Part shown: positions 8,293-17,349 of the stretch, in pieces
Layout: each line of letters starts with the position of its first letter
Numbering within the stretch: position 1 is the first letter of the stretch
NCBI RefSeq assembly: GCF_000373185.1
Contig: NZ_KB890649.1
Location: 1-64,000 of the forward strand
Direction: 5' to 3'
DNA: 64,000 nucleotides
Origin: Segatella paludivivens DSM 17968 = JCM 13650
GTDB taxonomy: Bacteria; Bacteroidota; Bacteroidia; Bacteroidales; Bacteroidaceae
Translations under genes and position numbers: made by a program
The notes under the pieces: generated by a model
What the model saw: the letters and a program-made list of their open reading frames with translations, nothing else
Told to the model about the DNA's origin: nothing
The model's database searches: none

Positions 8293-10374
8293 TTAATATC
8301 CTTTATTCTGCCAGAAACCAGTAGTGCTGTTTTCATCTGTTGTCAAATTGGTAACAGAGTTTGTTTCTGCATCTGGTATTGGACGATATAAATGATGACT
8401 GTCAATGTTGGCAGATCCCTGCGCATTATATTTCTTCACGTATTCAACGAGTTTACCTGTACGCTTAAGGTCGAACCAACGTTGGAATTCACCACAGAGT
8501 TCAACACCACGTTCCTCAAGAATATCGTCGATAGAAGATATGCTGCTTAAAGAGTTATCTTGTCCTGATATAGCACGAGCCTTACGAAGTGCATTGATAG
8601 TTGTAAGAGCATCTGTGGCACCACCTGATCCAAGCTGACCTTCAGCCTTGATGAGATACATCTCTGCTAAACGAAGAACGAAAAAATCACGATAAGAGAT
8701 GTCGTAAGTTGGATAAGTCTTGTCATAAACATTATCCAGGAACTTAGATATACATGGGAAAGAACGATATCCTTCAATCTTTGGATCATTATAGCGTCCA
8801 TCACCATATACATCAGATACTGTTTTTCCACCAGTTGTAGGAAGAGCTTTTGACTCGTCGGTAGATGTATAGACAGGAATATCTCCACCTATGGCGAATT
8901 GAATGCGATAGCGATTTTTTGCCCGAGCCTGTAAAACCTTACCATCTTGCGAGTCTCCGTCTAAGATGCTATAGTAGATAGCTGTATCACGGAACGCTTG
9001 TAGTTTACTGGCATCAGTGATATTTTTATCAGCCCATGCACCCATCTTGGTATAGTTCTTTGCATTTTGTGAAAGGTCATGATTTGCAATGCGATATGCA
9101 TCAAGCATTGTTCCCTGATAACGTTGATCAGTAGTCTGATGCTTTGCAAGTATACGCCATAAGTGTAAAGACGGAAGATAGCGAGTAAAGCCACGACCGT
9201 AAGGTGAATATGCTGCAGCTACAGCAACATTCTGTCCTGTTTTCTTACTTGTTATTGTATTCCCGTCATCTGTTGCACGATAGAATACGCATGTGTTCTT
9301 TGTTCCGTTTCCACCAAGATCATTACATCCATTGTTCCAGAGAGGTACAAACATCAGCAACATAGAACTACCACCACGAGTGTAACCTGTACGTGTGATA
9401 AGGCTGTTGTATTCTGTGTTGCTTCCATAACGTGGAGGTATACAGTTTACAGTAGATTGCAAATCATTTGAATATGAAACTCCAAACAATGCCTCATTAT
9501 TTTTTGTCCAGTCCTCATTATTCATAGACCATAAATCGCTGTAGTTAGAATATAGAGTAGCTCCACTTCCGGTGATGACAGCGTCAGCCTCTGTAGCTGC
9601 AGCTGAATAAAGAGCTTTAGAATCCATGTTTGAATACTTGTCGTTTCCTGCTACTTGTTTATTGAGTTGCCCATTTATCCATGATGCAGCATACAATAGA
9701 ACACGAGCTTTCAATGCACGTGCAGACCATACTGTGGCATGTCCGCTAGCCTTTGTTGTAACTGCAGCTAAGTCAGTAATGGCATTGTCTAAATCTGCTA
9801 GAATCTTACCATATACTTCGTTTTCTGGCATACGTATAGGATTAGTGTTCTGGGCAGTGATTGGTGCGTCATTGTATGGAATGGCACCCCACATGTTTAC
9901 CATATTAAAATATGTGAGTGCTCTTAAAAATTCAGCTTCACCCTTATACTTGGCTTTGGTTGCATCATCAATCTGTGAACATTCTGCCACATATTTTAAT
10001 GCATTGTTGCATACATCAATACCAGCATAGCCCATTTCCCAATATTGATCAAGGCAAGGATTGTCATTTACATTATCGTCTAGCGATACAGAAGATATGT
10101 TGTATGAGTTCATTGACTTCTGCTTATTATCAAAACCATAATAGAATAAGTCTGTTCCACCTTCTGTAAGACCTAAAGCTGGTTCTTTTCCATACCATCC
10201 ACGCTGGAATGCGTAGCATGAAGAAATCAATCCCTCAATACCAGATTTCGTAGCATAAGTGATGTCTGCTGTTTCACCAGTCTTGTTCTTTTCATCTAGA
10301 AAGTCTGAACAGGACGTTGTTCCAAATAGTAATGATGATGAAACGGCTATATATAATAATACTTTTGTTTTCAT
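8293..10374 (-). CDS. SusD/RagB-family outer membrane nutrient-binding lipoprotein
   Basis: This 693-residue surface lipoprotein captures a nutrient, usually a glycan, and hands it to the SusC channel. The signal ends at lipobox Cys22 (GTTSCSDFLDE), which is typical of SusD proteins. Family hallmarks are KYKGEAEFLRALTYFNMVNM, ATVWSARALKARVLLYAASW (TPR-like scaffold) and, near the end, RLAEMYLIKAEGQLGSGG followed by a LEERGVELCGEFQRWFDLKR stretch. It lies 12 bases downstream of susC. At nearly 700 residues it is on the long side for the family (about 500-650). No glycoside hydrolase, sulfatase or sensor gene lies alongside, so the substrate cannot be inferred. Confidence 0.93.
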   Translation of the reverse strand: MKTKVLLYIAVSSSLLFGTTSCSDFLDEKNKTGETADITYATKSGIEGLISSCYAFQRGWYGKEPALGLTEGGTDLFYYGFDNKQKSMNSYNISSVSLDDNVNDNPCLDQYWEMGYAGIDVCNNALKYVAECSQIDDATKAKYKGEAEFLRALTYFNMVNMWGAIPYNDAPITAQNTNPIRMPENEVYGKILADLDNAITDLAAVTTKASGHATVWSARALKARVLLYAASWINGQLNKQVAGNDKYSNMDSKALYSAAATEADAVITGSGATLYSNYSDLWSMNNEDWTKNNEALFGVSYSNDLQSTVNCIPPRYGSNTEYNSLITRTGYTRGGSSMLLMFVPLWNNGCNDLGGNGTKNTCVFYRATDDGNTITSKKTGQNVAVAAAYSPYGRGFTRYLPSLHLWRILAKHQTTDQRYQGTMLDAYRIANHDLSQNAKNYTKMGAWADKNITDASKLQAFRDTAIYYSILDGDSQDGKVLQARAKNRYRIQFAIGGDIPVYTSTDESKALPTTGGKTVSDVYGDGRYNDPKIEGYRSFPCISKFLDNVYDKTYPTYDISYRDFFVLRLAEMYLIKAEGQLGSGGATDALTTINALRKARAISGQDNSLSSISSIDDILEERGVELCGEFQRWFDLKRTGKLVEYVKKYNAQGSANIDSHHLYRPIPDAETNSVTNLTTDENSTTGFWQNKGY

Positions 10375-10386
10375 GTTCTATTTCTT

Positions 10387-13300
10387 TTAGAATTCGAGAT
10401 TAATACCGATAACTGCTTGCTTGGCAAGAGGGAATGAAAAACCACCACCAGCTTCAGGATCGAAGTTGTCTATGTGAGAGAATGTAATGAAGTTCTTTAA
10501 GGAACCATAGATTCTTGCATTGCTCAGACCAATTTTTGTAATCCACGCTTTCGGTAGACTGTATGATAGCGTGATATCCTTAATCTTGAGGAAGTCGGCT
10601 TTCTCATATAGTAATGATGAACCGTAAGTGGTGTAGATAGACTTGTCAGCTCCAGGACTTGGGAATTTAGCATTTTGATTTGTATAAGTCCAATAGTCTG
10701 TGCATCCGCCGCCCCAGTTGGCCGTCTCATAATCAAGTCGGTTATTCATTGCGTATGGTATATAGCCACCAAGGCGTGCCATAAGCTGAACGCTAAGAGA
10801 GAAGTTCTTGTATGTGAACGTATTGTTCATACCAAAGAGGTCTTTTGGATCAGCATTGTAAACTTTGCGGTCATCGGCTGATAACTTTCCATCGTTATTG
10901 CGATCTGAGATTTTAAGTGTACCTGGATCTCCGTATCCAGAAGGATAACTTGCTGCAACTTCATTACCGTTACTGTCATAGAACTTATGGCTTGCTATGT
11001 AGTTAGCGAATTCGCCCACACCCCATGTGCCATAAGTCTCATAGTCTAGATATGTGTTGACGCGTTCGCCTACGATTCTTGCACCATTATTATTACCAGT
11101 TTCATATTTGTTAATGCCACCTGTCAATTCTGTAATCTTATCAGACATGTGAGAATATGACCAGTTAATATTCCAACTGAAGTTCTTCGAACTAATGACA
11201 AGAGTGTTTAGTTGAAGTTCTATACCTGAACCCTTGGTCTTACCGATATTAGATATAACACTTGGGAATACAGAAGAAGTAGGAGCAGACTTGTAGAACA
11301 ATAAATCATTAGTTTTGCTGAAATACATATCAACGCTACCGTTTATTCTGTTGTTTAAGAACCCAAAGTCTAAACCTACATCAAAAGAAGAAGTCTTCTC
11401 CCATTTAAGGTCAGGATTACCCATGTGACTAGGTATCTTACCAGCAACATCGTTACCAGCAAAATTGTAGTAGATTGACGAGGAGTTCAATGTAGACAAA
11501 GTCTGATATGCATCAATGGCTGAGTTACCAGATAAACCCCATGACAAACGTAGTTTTAAGTTGTCTAACCATGATTTTGTTCCTGCCATGAATTTCTCCT
11601 CTGTAATACGCCATCCTAATGCTGCAGAAGGAAAATATCCCCATTTGTGACCTTCTGCAAGTTGTGATGCTCCATCAGCACGAAGTGATAATGTTGCCAA
11701 ATACTTGCTATCATAAGAATAGTTCACACGTGAGAAGAATGACAGCATACTATTCTTTGTATATCCGTTTCTAATTGTAGGAGACGCGATTTTTGATAAG
11801 TCATAGAAAGAACTTTCATAATAATGTGTTGTTCCTGCGTCACCGAATATATTAGTAGATTCATATACAGACTGCAACAGTTCATGACCAACTAATGCTG
11901 TTAAGTCACTTTTTGAACCACCAAAATTAGTATTGTAGTTGATGGTGTTATCCCATGTCAGGGCTGTTGTGTTGTATTTGTTTGATGAAATATAATTAGT
12001 ATGAGGGCTCTGATAGCGAGTTGTACTTTCATAATCCTGATACAAACCATCGCGAGCATCTGAACGATCAACATTAAATAATGAGCGATACATCAGACCT
12101 TTGAATGGGGTGAACTCAACGTATGCATTTCCAAAGAAACGTGTTGTTTCTATATTATGCTGGAAACGACCGTCTACCATGTCAAGAAGAGGATTGCTGT
12201 GAGCAGCATACCATGGGTTAGGAGTTGTGTTGATGCTTCCGTCTGATAGATAGGCGTGAGTTATTGTTGTCATCTTCAATGCTTGAGCAAATACTCCAGA
12301 ATTGGCTTTGTCGTTATTCTTATAAGAGAACATTAGACTACCGCCAATCTTAAACATATTGTTGATTTTGTGGTCTATATTTACTTTACCGTTATAACGG
12401 CTCAATTTATCCTGATCCATAAGACCATTATCATACATTGCACCGAGAGAAACATTGAAGTTCGTTTTTTCGTTACCACCAGATACTGCAAGATCGTAGT
12501 TCTGTGATGCAGAGTTCTTTAGAATAAGGTCGCCCCAGTTTGTGTAAGACTTGTCCTGATAAATGCTGTAAGTCTCGGTACCGTCATCAAGTTTATATCC
12601 TGCTGTTACTTGTTCAGCTGTGGCATTTGAAGTACCCCATTTACCACTTGTCTTATCTGCAATGTAGTTGGCCTTGTCAATCAGTCGATTCATTTCGGTG
12701 TCACCATACATTGACGTTGGAGTACTTGTAGGACTGTTGAATGAGTTGTAGACATTAAGGTTTACCTTTGTTTTTCCAGCTTTACCATGTTTTGTTGTTA
12801 TGATGATTACACCATTTGCACCTCTACTACCATAGATTGCAGTTGATGAAGCATCCTTCAATACTTCCATTGACTCTATGTCATCAGTGTTGATATCAAT
12901 AGTTGAACCATATTGAACTCCGTCAACAAGAACTAATGGACCGTTTTGTGCCAAGAGAGAGCGAGTTCCACGCAACGTCATGTTTAGACTGCCACCAGCC
13001 TGACCAGAAGATTGTGTAATGTCTAGTCCTGGAATCTTTGCCTGCATGGCCTGCATAGCATTTGCTGAAGCAACTTTTTCCAAATCAGATGATTTGATAG
13101 ATGATATTGATCCTGTCAAATCACGTTTTTTCATTACGCCATAACCAACGACAACCAATTCATCAAGTGTCTTGTCATCGCTTTGCATAACGATATTAAA
13201 TTTAGTTTGGTTGCCTACTTTTATGGACTGTTTCTTGTAACCAACATAAGAGAATTTAAGGATAGTACCGTCGTTGACATTGGTGAGAGTAAAATCACCG

Positions 13301-13470
13301 TTAAGGTCTGTTACTGTACCACCAGTGTTTCCGCTGACTATGCTTACGCCAATAAGTGGTTCTCCAGTGTTGTCTTTGACTGTACCTTGAATGGTTTTTT
13401 GTGCAAAAGAAGCCATACAAAGCATGCTCAAAAGCAAAGCCAATGAGACTTTTCTTAATTTTAAATACAT
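10387..13470 (-). CDS. SusC/RagA-family TonB-linked outer membrane transporter
   Basis: This 1027-residue outer membrane importer is energised by TonB and pairs with the SusD lipoprotein downstream. The order is: signal peptide to about residue 24 (MLCMASFAQ), carboxypeptidase-like regulatory domain at 26-105 (QGTVKDNTGEPLIGVSIV), the SusC signature DELVVVGYGVMKKRDLTGSI, and a plug domain with VDGVQYGSTIDINTDDIESM and the SMEVLKDASSTAIYGSRGAN motif near 205-225. A long beta-barrel follows, ending in KQAVIGINLEF with a terminal Phe. It is full length. Transcription probably starts from the weak TAAATTTG element upstream. Confidence 0.95.
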   Translation of the reverse strand: MYLKLRKVSLALLLSMLCMASFAQKTIQGTVKDNTGEPLIGVSIVSGNTGGTVTDLNGDFTLTNVNDGTILKFSYVGYKKQSIKVGNQTKFNIVMQSDDKTLDELVVVGYGVMKKRDLTGSISSIKSSDLEKVASANAMQAMQAKIPGLDITQSSGQAGGSLNMTLRGTRSLLAQNGPLVLVDGVQYGSTIDINTDDIESMEVLKDASSTAIYGSRGANGVIIITTKHGKAGKTKVNLNVYNSFNSPTSTPTSMYGDTEMNRLIDKANYIADKTSGKWGTSNATAEQVTAGYKLDDGTETYSIYQDKSYTNWGDLILKNSASQNYDLAVSGGNEKTNFNVSLGAMYDNGLMDQDKLSRYNGKVNIDHKINNMFKIGGSLMFSYKNNDKANSGVFAQALKMTTITHAYLSDGSINTTPNPWYAAHSNPLLDMVDGRFQHNIETTRFFGNAYVEFTPFKGLMYRSLFNVDRSDARDGLYQDYESTTRYQSPHTNYISSNKYNTTALTWDNTINYNTNFGGSKSDLTALVGHELLQSVYESTNIFGDAGTTHYYESSFYDLSKIASPTIRNGYTKNSMLSFFSRVNYSYDSKYLATLSLRADGASQLAEGHKWGYFPSAALGWRITEEKFMAGTKSWLDNLKLRLSWGLSGNSAIDAYQTLSTLNSSSIYYNFAGNDVAGKIPSHMGNPDLKWEKTSSFDVGLDFGFLNNRINGSVDMYFSKTNDLLFYKSAPTSSVFPSVISNIGKTKGSGIELQLNTLVISSKNFSWNINWSYSHMSDKITELTGGINKYETGNNNGARIVGERVNTYLDYETYGTWGVGEFANYIASHKFYDSNGNEVAASYPSGYGDPGTLKISDRNNDGKLSADDRKVYNADPKDLFGMNNTFTYKNFSLSVQLMARLGGYIPYAMNNRLDYETANWGGGCTDYWTYTNQNAKFPSPGADKSIYTTYGSSLLYEKADFLKIKDITLSYSLPKAWITKIGLSNARIYGSLKNFITFSHIDNFDPEAGGGFSFPLAKQAVIGINLEF

Positions 13471-13546
13471 AGAATTTGTTTTAGTTTGACATGTTACTAT
13501 TTATATTAGATATAAGTGAATTGTTTTTCCGGTACTTAAGATTGAC

Positions 13547-13554
13547 CAAATTTA
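13547..13554 (-). promoter_or_regulatory. Possible -7 box for the SusC/SusD operon
   Basis: The minus strand reads TAAATTTG here, matching TAnnTTTG, 77 bases before the SusC start. No TTTG is seen 19-21 bases further upstream, so the promoter may need an activator or may be weak. Confidence 0.45.
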
Positions 13555-13641
13555 GTGATTATTCTCAGATTTTATTAAAATGCCATCTGTTTTCTCGTTT
13601 ATTTAATAATGTTATACGGTTTTTTTAATTAGTTAACAAAA

Positions 13642-13674
13642 AAAAGCTGCATCATTATAATGATGCAGCCTCTT
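13642..13674 (-). terminator. Intrinsic terminator after the TPR-ribH unit
   Basis: A perfect palindrome, GCTGCATCATTA / TAATGATGCAGC (13646-13669), is followed on the minus strand by an uninterrupted run of nine Ts. It lies 19 bases past the stop of the gene at 13693 and closes that operon ahead of the SusC promoter. Confidence 0.9.
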
Positions 13675-13692
13675 ACTTAACTTATATATCTT

Positions 13693-14073
13693 TTACTCTC
13701 TAAGCAATGCTTGATGAGCCTTCTCAAACGCTTGAGGATATCTTCCAAGGAAGCACATGTTAACTAAGCAATTTGCTAATATCTCTATATCATTGAGGTC
13801 TACACCTTTTTCACGAGATACGTCTTTGCCAAGTGTTACTTCCCATGGACCATTGAAGCATGAATCTTCGGCACCCATGTATTGTTCTTCACCTTTGCCC
13901 TTGTTCAGCTTATATTTAATACTCTTAGAAGAAGCTACAGGACGTATAGAAACCATAATGTTGTAGGCTTCATTTAATGGATCACGAAATTGAGCCGTAC
14001 CTGGAAACATATCGTTAATGACAGGCATTATCTCGTCAAACTCGTATGCTTTTATTAATTGGTGAAGTTTCAT
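13693..14073 (-). CDS. Conserved hypothetical protein, 126 residues
   Basis: This soluble protein starts MKLHQLIKAYEFDEIMPVIN and contains DMFPGTAQFRDPLNEAYNIM, then WEVTLGKDVS and LNDIEILANCLVNMCFLGRY. It has no signal peptide or membrane segment and looks mostly alpha-helical at both ends. It is recalled as a conserved small protein of Bacteroides and Prevotella (possibly DUF6557), but no function is known. It is the third gene of a TPR-ribH unit, 13 bases after ribH and just ahead of a strong terminator. Confidence 0.7.
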   Translation of the reverse strand: MKLHQLIKAYEFDEIMPVINDMFPGTAQFRDPLNEAYNIMVSIRPVASSKSIKYKLNKGKGEEQYMGAEDSCFNGPWEVTLGKDVSREKGVDLNDIEILANCLVNMCFLGRYPQAFEKAHQALLRE

Positions 14074-14086
14074 ATTCTGTATTTAT

Positions 14087-14563
14087 TTAGAATTTAGCCA
14101 TTTTAATGGCATCTATGGCACATTCGTCACCCTTGTTTCCAAGTGAACCACCACTTCTATCCTTAGCCTGTTGCAAGTCATTTGTTGTTAACAAGCCGTA
14201 GATGACTGGTATTTCCTGAGTTGCATTGAGTCTTGCTATACCATAAGTTACCCCCTGACATATATAATCAAAGTGTGGTGTCTCGCCTCTGATAACACTT
14301 CCGAGGATGATGACAGCATCATATCCTCCATGAAGAACCATTTGGCGTGCTCCATAAACAAGTTCAAAACTTCCAGGAACTGTTCTTACATGAATATTCT
14401 CTGGCAGAGTTCCGTGCTTTTTCAAAGTGCTCACCGCTCCGTCGAGGAGAGCCCCTGTTATATCTGGATTCCATTCAGCAACAACAATGCCGAAACACAT
14501 ATTGCTGGCATCAGGTATCTTACTTAAGTCGTATTCTGAGAGGTTATGTAATGCTGTTGCCAT
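14087..14563 (-). CDS. ribH: 6,7-dimethyl-8-ribityllumazine synthase
   Basis: This 158-residue enzyme catalyses the penultimate step of riboflavin synthesis, joining 5-amino-6-ribitylamino-uracil and dihydroxybutanone phosphate. Family motifs are [16 protein letters not shown] (substrate pocket), [37 protein letters not shown] (catalytic His near 95) and a C-terminal [14 protein letters not shown]. Length and motifs are standard, and the protein normally forms an icosahedral capsule. Its ATG overlaps the stop codon of the TPR gene by one base (TAATG), implying translational coupling. The other riboflavin genes are not in the window. Confidence 0.96.
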   Translation of the reverse strand: MATALHNLSEYDLSKIPDASNMCFGIVVAEWNPDITGALLDGAVSTLKKHGTLPENIHVRTVPGSFELVYGARQMVLHGGYDAVIILGSVIRGETPHFDYICQGVTYGIARLNATQEIPVIYGLLTTNDLQQAKDRSGGSLGNKGDECAIDAIKMAKF

Positions 14564-15261
14564 TATCTTGATGCTCTTTCTATATATTTGTCTATATCCT
14601 GACTCTGAACAAGTGGAGAGTTGACGTATTTAGATTTAATGTTTTGATAAATCTCCAATGCGTCTTCTTTCTTTCCCTGACTTTCTAGAAGTATTCCTGC
14701 CTGAAGGCGGAATGTAGGAGCCAAACTGTTGTTTACTCCATTTTTACCTTCGCCGTCAGCCATATCTGCAGCTTTCTTAAGACTTGTTATTGCCTTATCC
14801 AATTGGTTTACGTGTGCATAAGCATTGCCAAGTGCAGCAACAGCAGCTGGGCTAACCATTGCGTCGTTTGATGGTGAATACTCATCAAGATATTTCACAG
14901 CATCATTCCACTTGTTAAGATTTGCATAACTTAATCCAGCATAAAGATTAGCCAAATTAGCAGCATCAGTTCCACCATAGTTGTTTATGATATTAACGAA
15001 ACCGGTAAATCCTGCACCGTCGCCGTTAAGAGCTTTGTCAAACTGTTCTGCATTGAAATATTCTTGTCCCTTTGCTAATTCTGTAGAAGCCTTTTCTTCA
15101 CGAGGACCACCTACATAAGCTTTGTAAATAAAGAATCCTGCGATAATTACGATAATTGCCAATACAGCAATGAGGACAACTTTCTTGTATTTATCGAAGA
15201 AAGTCTCTGAATTTGAGAGGGAATCATTACTATATACCCTCTGTTGGTTTTTGTTTGCCAT
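14563..15261 (-). CDS. Membrane-anchored tetratricopeptide repeat protein
   Basis: This 232-residue protein has a cytoplasmic N-terminus, one membrane helix at about 28-48 ([20 protein letters not shown]) and a TPR-rich outer domain. Repeats include [40 protein letters not shown] and [20 protein letters not shown]. The layout (N-terminal helix followed by TPRs) is like YfgM/BamD-type ancillary proteins of the periplasm. In Bacteroidetes it commonly precedes ribH, as here. It probably scaffolds protein interactions, and no specific partner can be named. A promoter matching the consensus lies at 15332-15339. Confidence 0.8.
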   Translation of the reverse strand: MANKNQQRVYSNDSLSNSETFFDKYKKVVLIAVLAIIVIIAGFFIYKAYVGGPREEKASTELAKGQEYFNAEQFDKALNGDGAGFTGFVNIINNYGGTDAANLANLYAGLSYANLNKWNDAVKYLDEYSPSNDAMVSPAAVAALGNAYAHVNQLDKAITSLKKAADMADGEGKNGVNNSLAPTFRLQAGILLESQGKKEDALEIYQNIKSKYVNSPLVQSQDIDKYIERASR

Positions 15262-15331
15262 TATTATTTGTTTTTTTATTTTTATTTCTTTTTCAGTATC
15301 CCATCCAAATTGGATAAGTGGTATAACGTCG

Positions 15332-15363
15332 CAAAATTACGTAAATAATCTCACATATTGAAA
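15332..15363 (-). promoter_or_regulatory. Promoter of the TPR-ribH operon
   Basis: The minus strand carries TAATTTTG at 15332-15339 and a TTTC (one mismatch to TTTG) at 15360-15363 with a 20-base spacer. It is divergent from the recF promoter, whose -7 box lies 65 bases to the right. Confidence 0.6.
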
Positions 15364-15403
15364 TTTATTTCCTTTTTTTTTCGTTTTTACGTTATAAAAC
15401 CGA

Positions 15404-15411
15404 TAACTTTG
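15404..15411 (+). promoter_or_regulatory. -7 box of recF, unusually close to the start codon
   Basis: TAACTTTG at 15404-15411 matches the consensus. The recF ATG at 15423 follows after only 11 bases, so the messenger would have almost no leader. An earlier ATG at 15415 is closed by a stop after three codons. Confidence 0.65.
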
Positions 15412-15422
15412 CAAATGCTATT

Positions 15423-16526
15423 ATGATACTGAATAAACTTTCCATAATAAATTATAAGAATATCCGAGAGACAACTGTATGTCTGTCGCCAAAATTGAAT
15501 TGTTTTATTGGTAGTAATGGAGTAGGGAAGACCAATTTTTTGGATGCTGTTTACTATCTTTCTTTTTGTCGAAGTGCGTTCAATCCGATAGACTCACAAG
15601 TTATTACTCATGATCAGGAATTCTTTGTCCTTGACGGAAGTTATGTGACCGATAAGGGTGATATAGAGAATATTTATTGTGGAATGAAGCGTGGAATAAA
15701 AAAACATTTCAAGCGGAATAAGAAAGAATATAGACGTTTGTCTGAGCATATTGGACTGATTCCGCTTATATTTGTTTCTCCGTCAGATTCTGTTCTTATC
15801 GAAGGTGGAAGTGAAGAACGCAGAAGGCTTATGGATATGGTTATTTCGCAATACGATAATTCATATATAGAGGCTTTATCTTCATATAATAAGTCTTTAC
15901 AACAGCGTAATGCATTGTTGAAAATGGATGACGAACCAGATGCCGCTATCATGGAAATATGGGAAGAGCAGATGGCGGTAAATGGTGAAATTATTTATCA
16001 TAAGCGCGATGAGTTTGTAAAGTTGCTTGTTCCTATTTTCCAAGATATATATAATCGAATATCAGGTAATCATGAAACTGTTTCATTGAATTATATATCT
16101 CATTGTCAACGTGGCGATCTACTTGATGTTATTCGTCGAGACCGTTACAAAGACAGAGCTGTAGGTTATTCTTTGCACGGAGTGCATCGTGATGATTTGG
16201 AAATGCTTATTGATGGCTATCAAATGAAACGTGAGGGAAGTCAAGGGCAGCACAAAACTTTTGCATTAGCACTGAAACTTGCTCAATTTGATTTCTTAAA
16301 GCGTACATCTTCTAACACGACACCACTGTTGTTGCTGGATGATATTTTTGATAAACTTGATGCAAATAGAGTGGAACAGATTGTAAATCTTGTTGCTGGA
16401 GATAACTTTGGACAGATTTTTATTACAGATACTAATCGTGATCACCTTGATAAAATATTAGCAAGTGGTGAGTTTGATTATAAATTGTTTTCCGTTAATG
16501 ACGGTGAAATAGAAATTAAAGATTGA
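15423..16526 (+). CDS. recF: DNA replication and repair protein RecF
   Basis: This 367-residue SMC-like ATPase loads RecA at single-strand gaps with RecO and RecR. The N-terminus MILNKLSIINYKNIRETTVC leads into Walker A FIGSNGVGKTNF (about 30-37). The ABC signature region is REGSQGQHKTFALALKLAQF (about 272-291), and Walker B is TPLLLLDDIFDKLDANRVEQ (about 300-320). The length is typical. The stop overlaps the start of the DUF721/DciA-like gene by four bases (ATGA). No dnaA or dnaN lies nearby, so it is not at the origin-type cluster. Confidence 0.96.
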   Translation: MILNKLSIINYKNIRETTVCLSPKLNCFIGSNGVGKTNFLDAVYYLSFCRSAFNPIDSQVITHDQEFFVLDGSYVTDKGDIENIYCGMKRGIKKHFKRNKKEYRRLSEHIGLIPLIFVSPSDSVLIEGGSEERRRLMDMVISQYDNSYIEALSSYNKSLQQRNALLKMDDEPDAAIMEIWEEQMAVNGEIIYHKRDEFVKLLVPIFQDIYNRISGNHETVSLNYISHCQRGDLLDVIRRDRYKDRAVGYSLHGVHRDDLEMLIDGYQMKREGSQGQHKTFALALKLAQFDFLKRTSSNTTPLLLLDDIFDKLDANRVEQIVNLVAGDNFGQIFITDTNRDHLDKILASGEFDYKLFSVNDGEIEIKD

Positions 16527-16816
16527 TGTTTAAACGCGATGTAAAAACATTGGATGAAATCTTGAAGCGCCTTTTGCGCTCTGAAGGTTTTGAAACGCCT
16601 CTTCTACAGAAGCGCCTTGTTGATTCGTGGGATTCTGTAGTTGGCAGTTCTATTGCAAAGTATACTGGTGAAAAGTTTATAAAAAATCAAACTCTATTTG
16701 TGAAAATACTCAATCCTGCTTTGCGCCAAGATCTTAGCATGATGCGGTCACGAATTGTTAAACATCTTAATGAAAAGGTTGGGGCAATGATTATTACTGA
16801 TATAAAATTCTTCTAG
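16523..16816 (+). CDS. DciA-like DUF721 protein
   Basis: This 97-residue protein starts MMFKRDVKTLDEILKRLLRS and carries VDSWDSVVGSSIAKYTGEKF and the C-terminal LNPALRQDLSMMRSRIVKHL. This is the DUF721 core (W..vvG..i...t......L.v....). DUF721 proteins include DciA, which loads the replicative helicase DnaB, and many Bacteroidetes encode a short version immediately after recF, as here. The four-base overlap with recF implies translational coupling. Its stop codon shares a CTAG with the convergent folate gene. Confidence 0.85.
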   Translation: MMFKRDVKTLDEILKRLLRSEGFETPLLQKRLVDSWDSVVGSSIAKYTGEKFIKNQTLFVKILNPALRQDLSMMRSRIVKHLNEKVGAMIITDIKFF

Positions 16817-17349
16817 CAGATTACTTCGTCCATTTTTATATCAGTTTCCTCTGTTGGTACAACATCTGTTTTTTGAAAATTAAAACATATACCAATCTTG
16901 TATGTTTGTGGTATTTGGCTAAGAAATCTGTCATAATACCCTTTACCACGTCCTAATCTGTTTCCATAATCATCGAAACTCATACCAGGCACAACTACAA
17001 CATCTATATTCTTGTAGTCAGCATACTTTTTACCTATAGGTTCCATTATGTGGTAGGCCATACCTTCTCTAAGGTCATTTTTATCTTTGTACTCTCTAAT
17101 CTCGAGCTCTTCTCCGTTTATAACAACAGGAAGTAATACTTTCTTGCCCATAGCAACCAATGTATCTACAACATTGTGTGTATTAACTTCGTCGGGCATA
17201 GAATAGTACATTAGAATAGTTCTTGCCTTTTTTATTTTCTCATTTTCAAGGAGTTTATTAATAAGCATAAGCGACAGCTCACCTAGCTTTTGGCTAGTGA
17301 ACTGTCGCTTGCGCTCTCTAATATCTTTTCTTAATTCCTTTTTAAGCAT
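16813..17349 (-). CDS. 5-formyltetrahydrofolate cyclo-ligase
   Basis: This 178-residue enzyme makes ATP-dependent 5,10-methenyltetrahydrofolate from 5-formyl-THF. It starts at ATG 17349 (MLKKELRKDIRERKRQFTSQ), and a TTG two codons earlier is possible. Diagnostic elements are ILMYYSMPDEVNTHNVVDTL, the MSFDDYGNRLGRGKGYYDRF substrate/ATP loop, and IGICFNFQKTDVVPTEETDI with the closing MDEVIC. The first codons overlap the end of the S41 protease gene by eight bases. The stop codon TAG lies inside the same CTAG that ends the DciA-like gene on the other strand. Confidence 0.94.
   Translation of the reverse strand: MLKKELRKDIRERKRQFTSQKLGELSLMLINKLLENEKIKKARTILMYYSMPDEVNTHNVVDTLVAMGKKVLLPVVINGEELEIREYKDKNDLREGMAYHIMEPIGKKYADYKNIDVVVVPGMSFDDYGNRLGRGKGYYDRFLSQIPQTYKIGICFNFQKTDVVPTEETDIKMDEVIC

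Noticed and set aside
13471-13692. Riboswitch before SusC
   Set aside because: The 220 bases hold only a weak promoter and a terminator of the other unit; no conserved riboswitch core (such as the cobalamin or TPP motif) was recognised.
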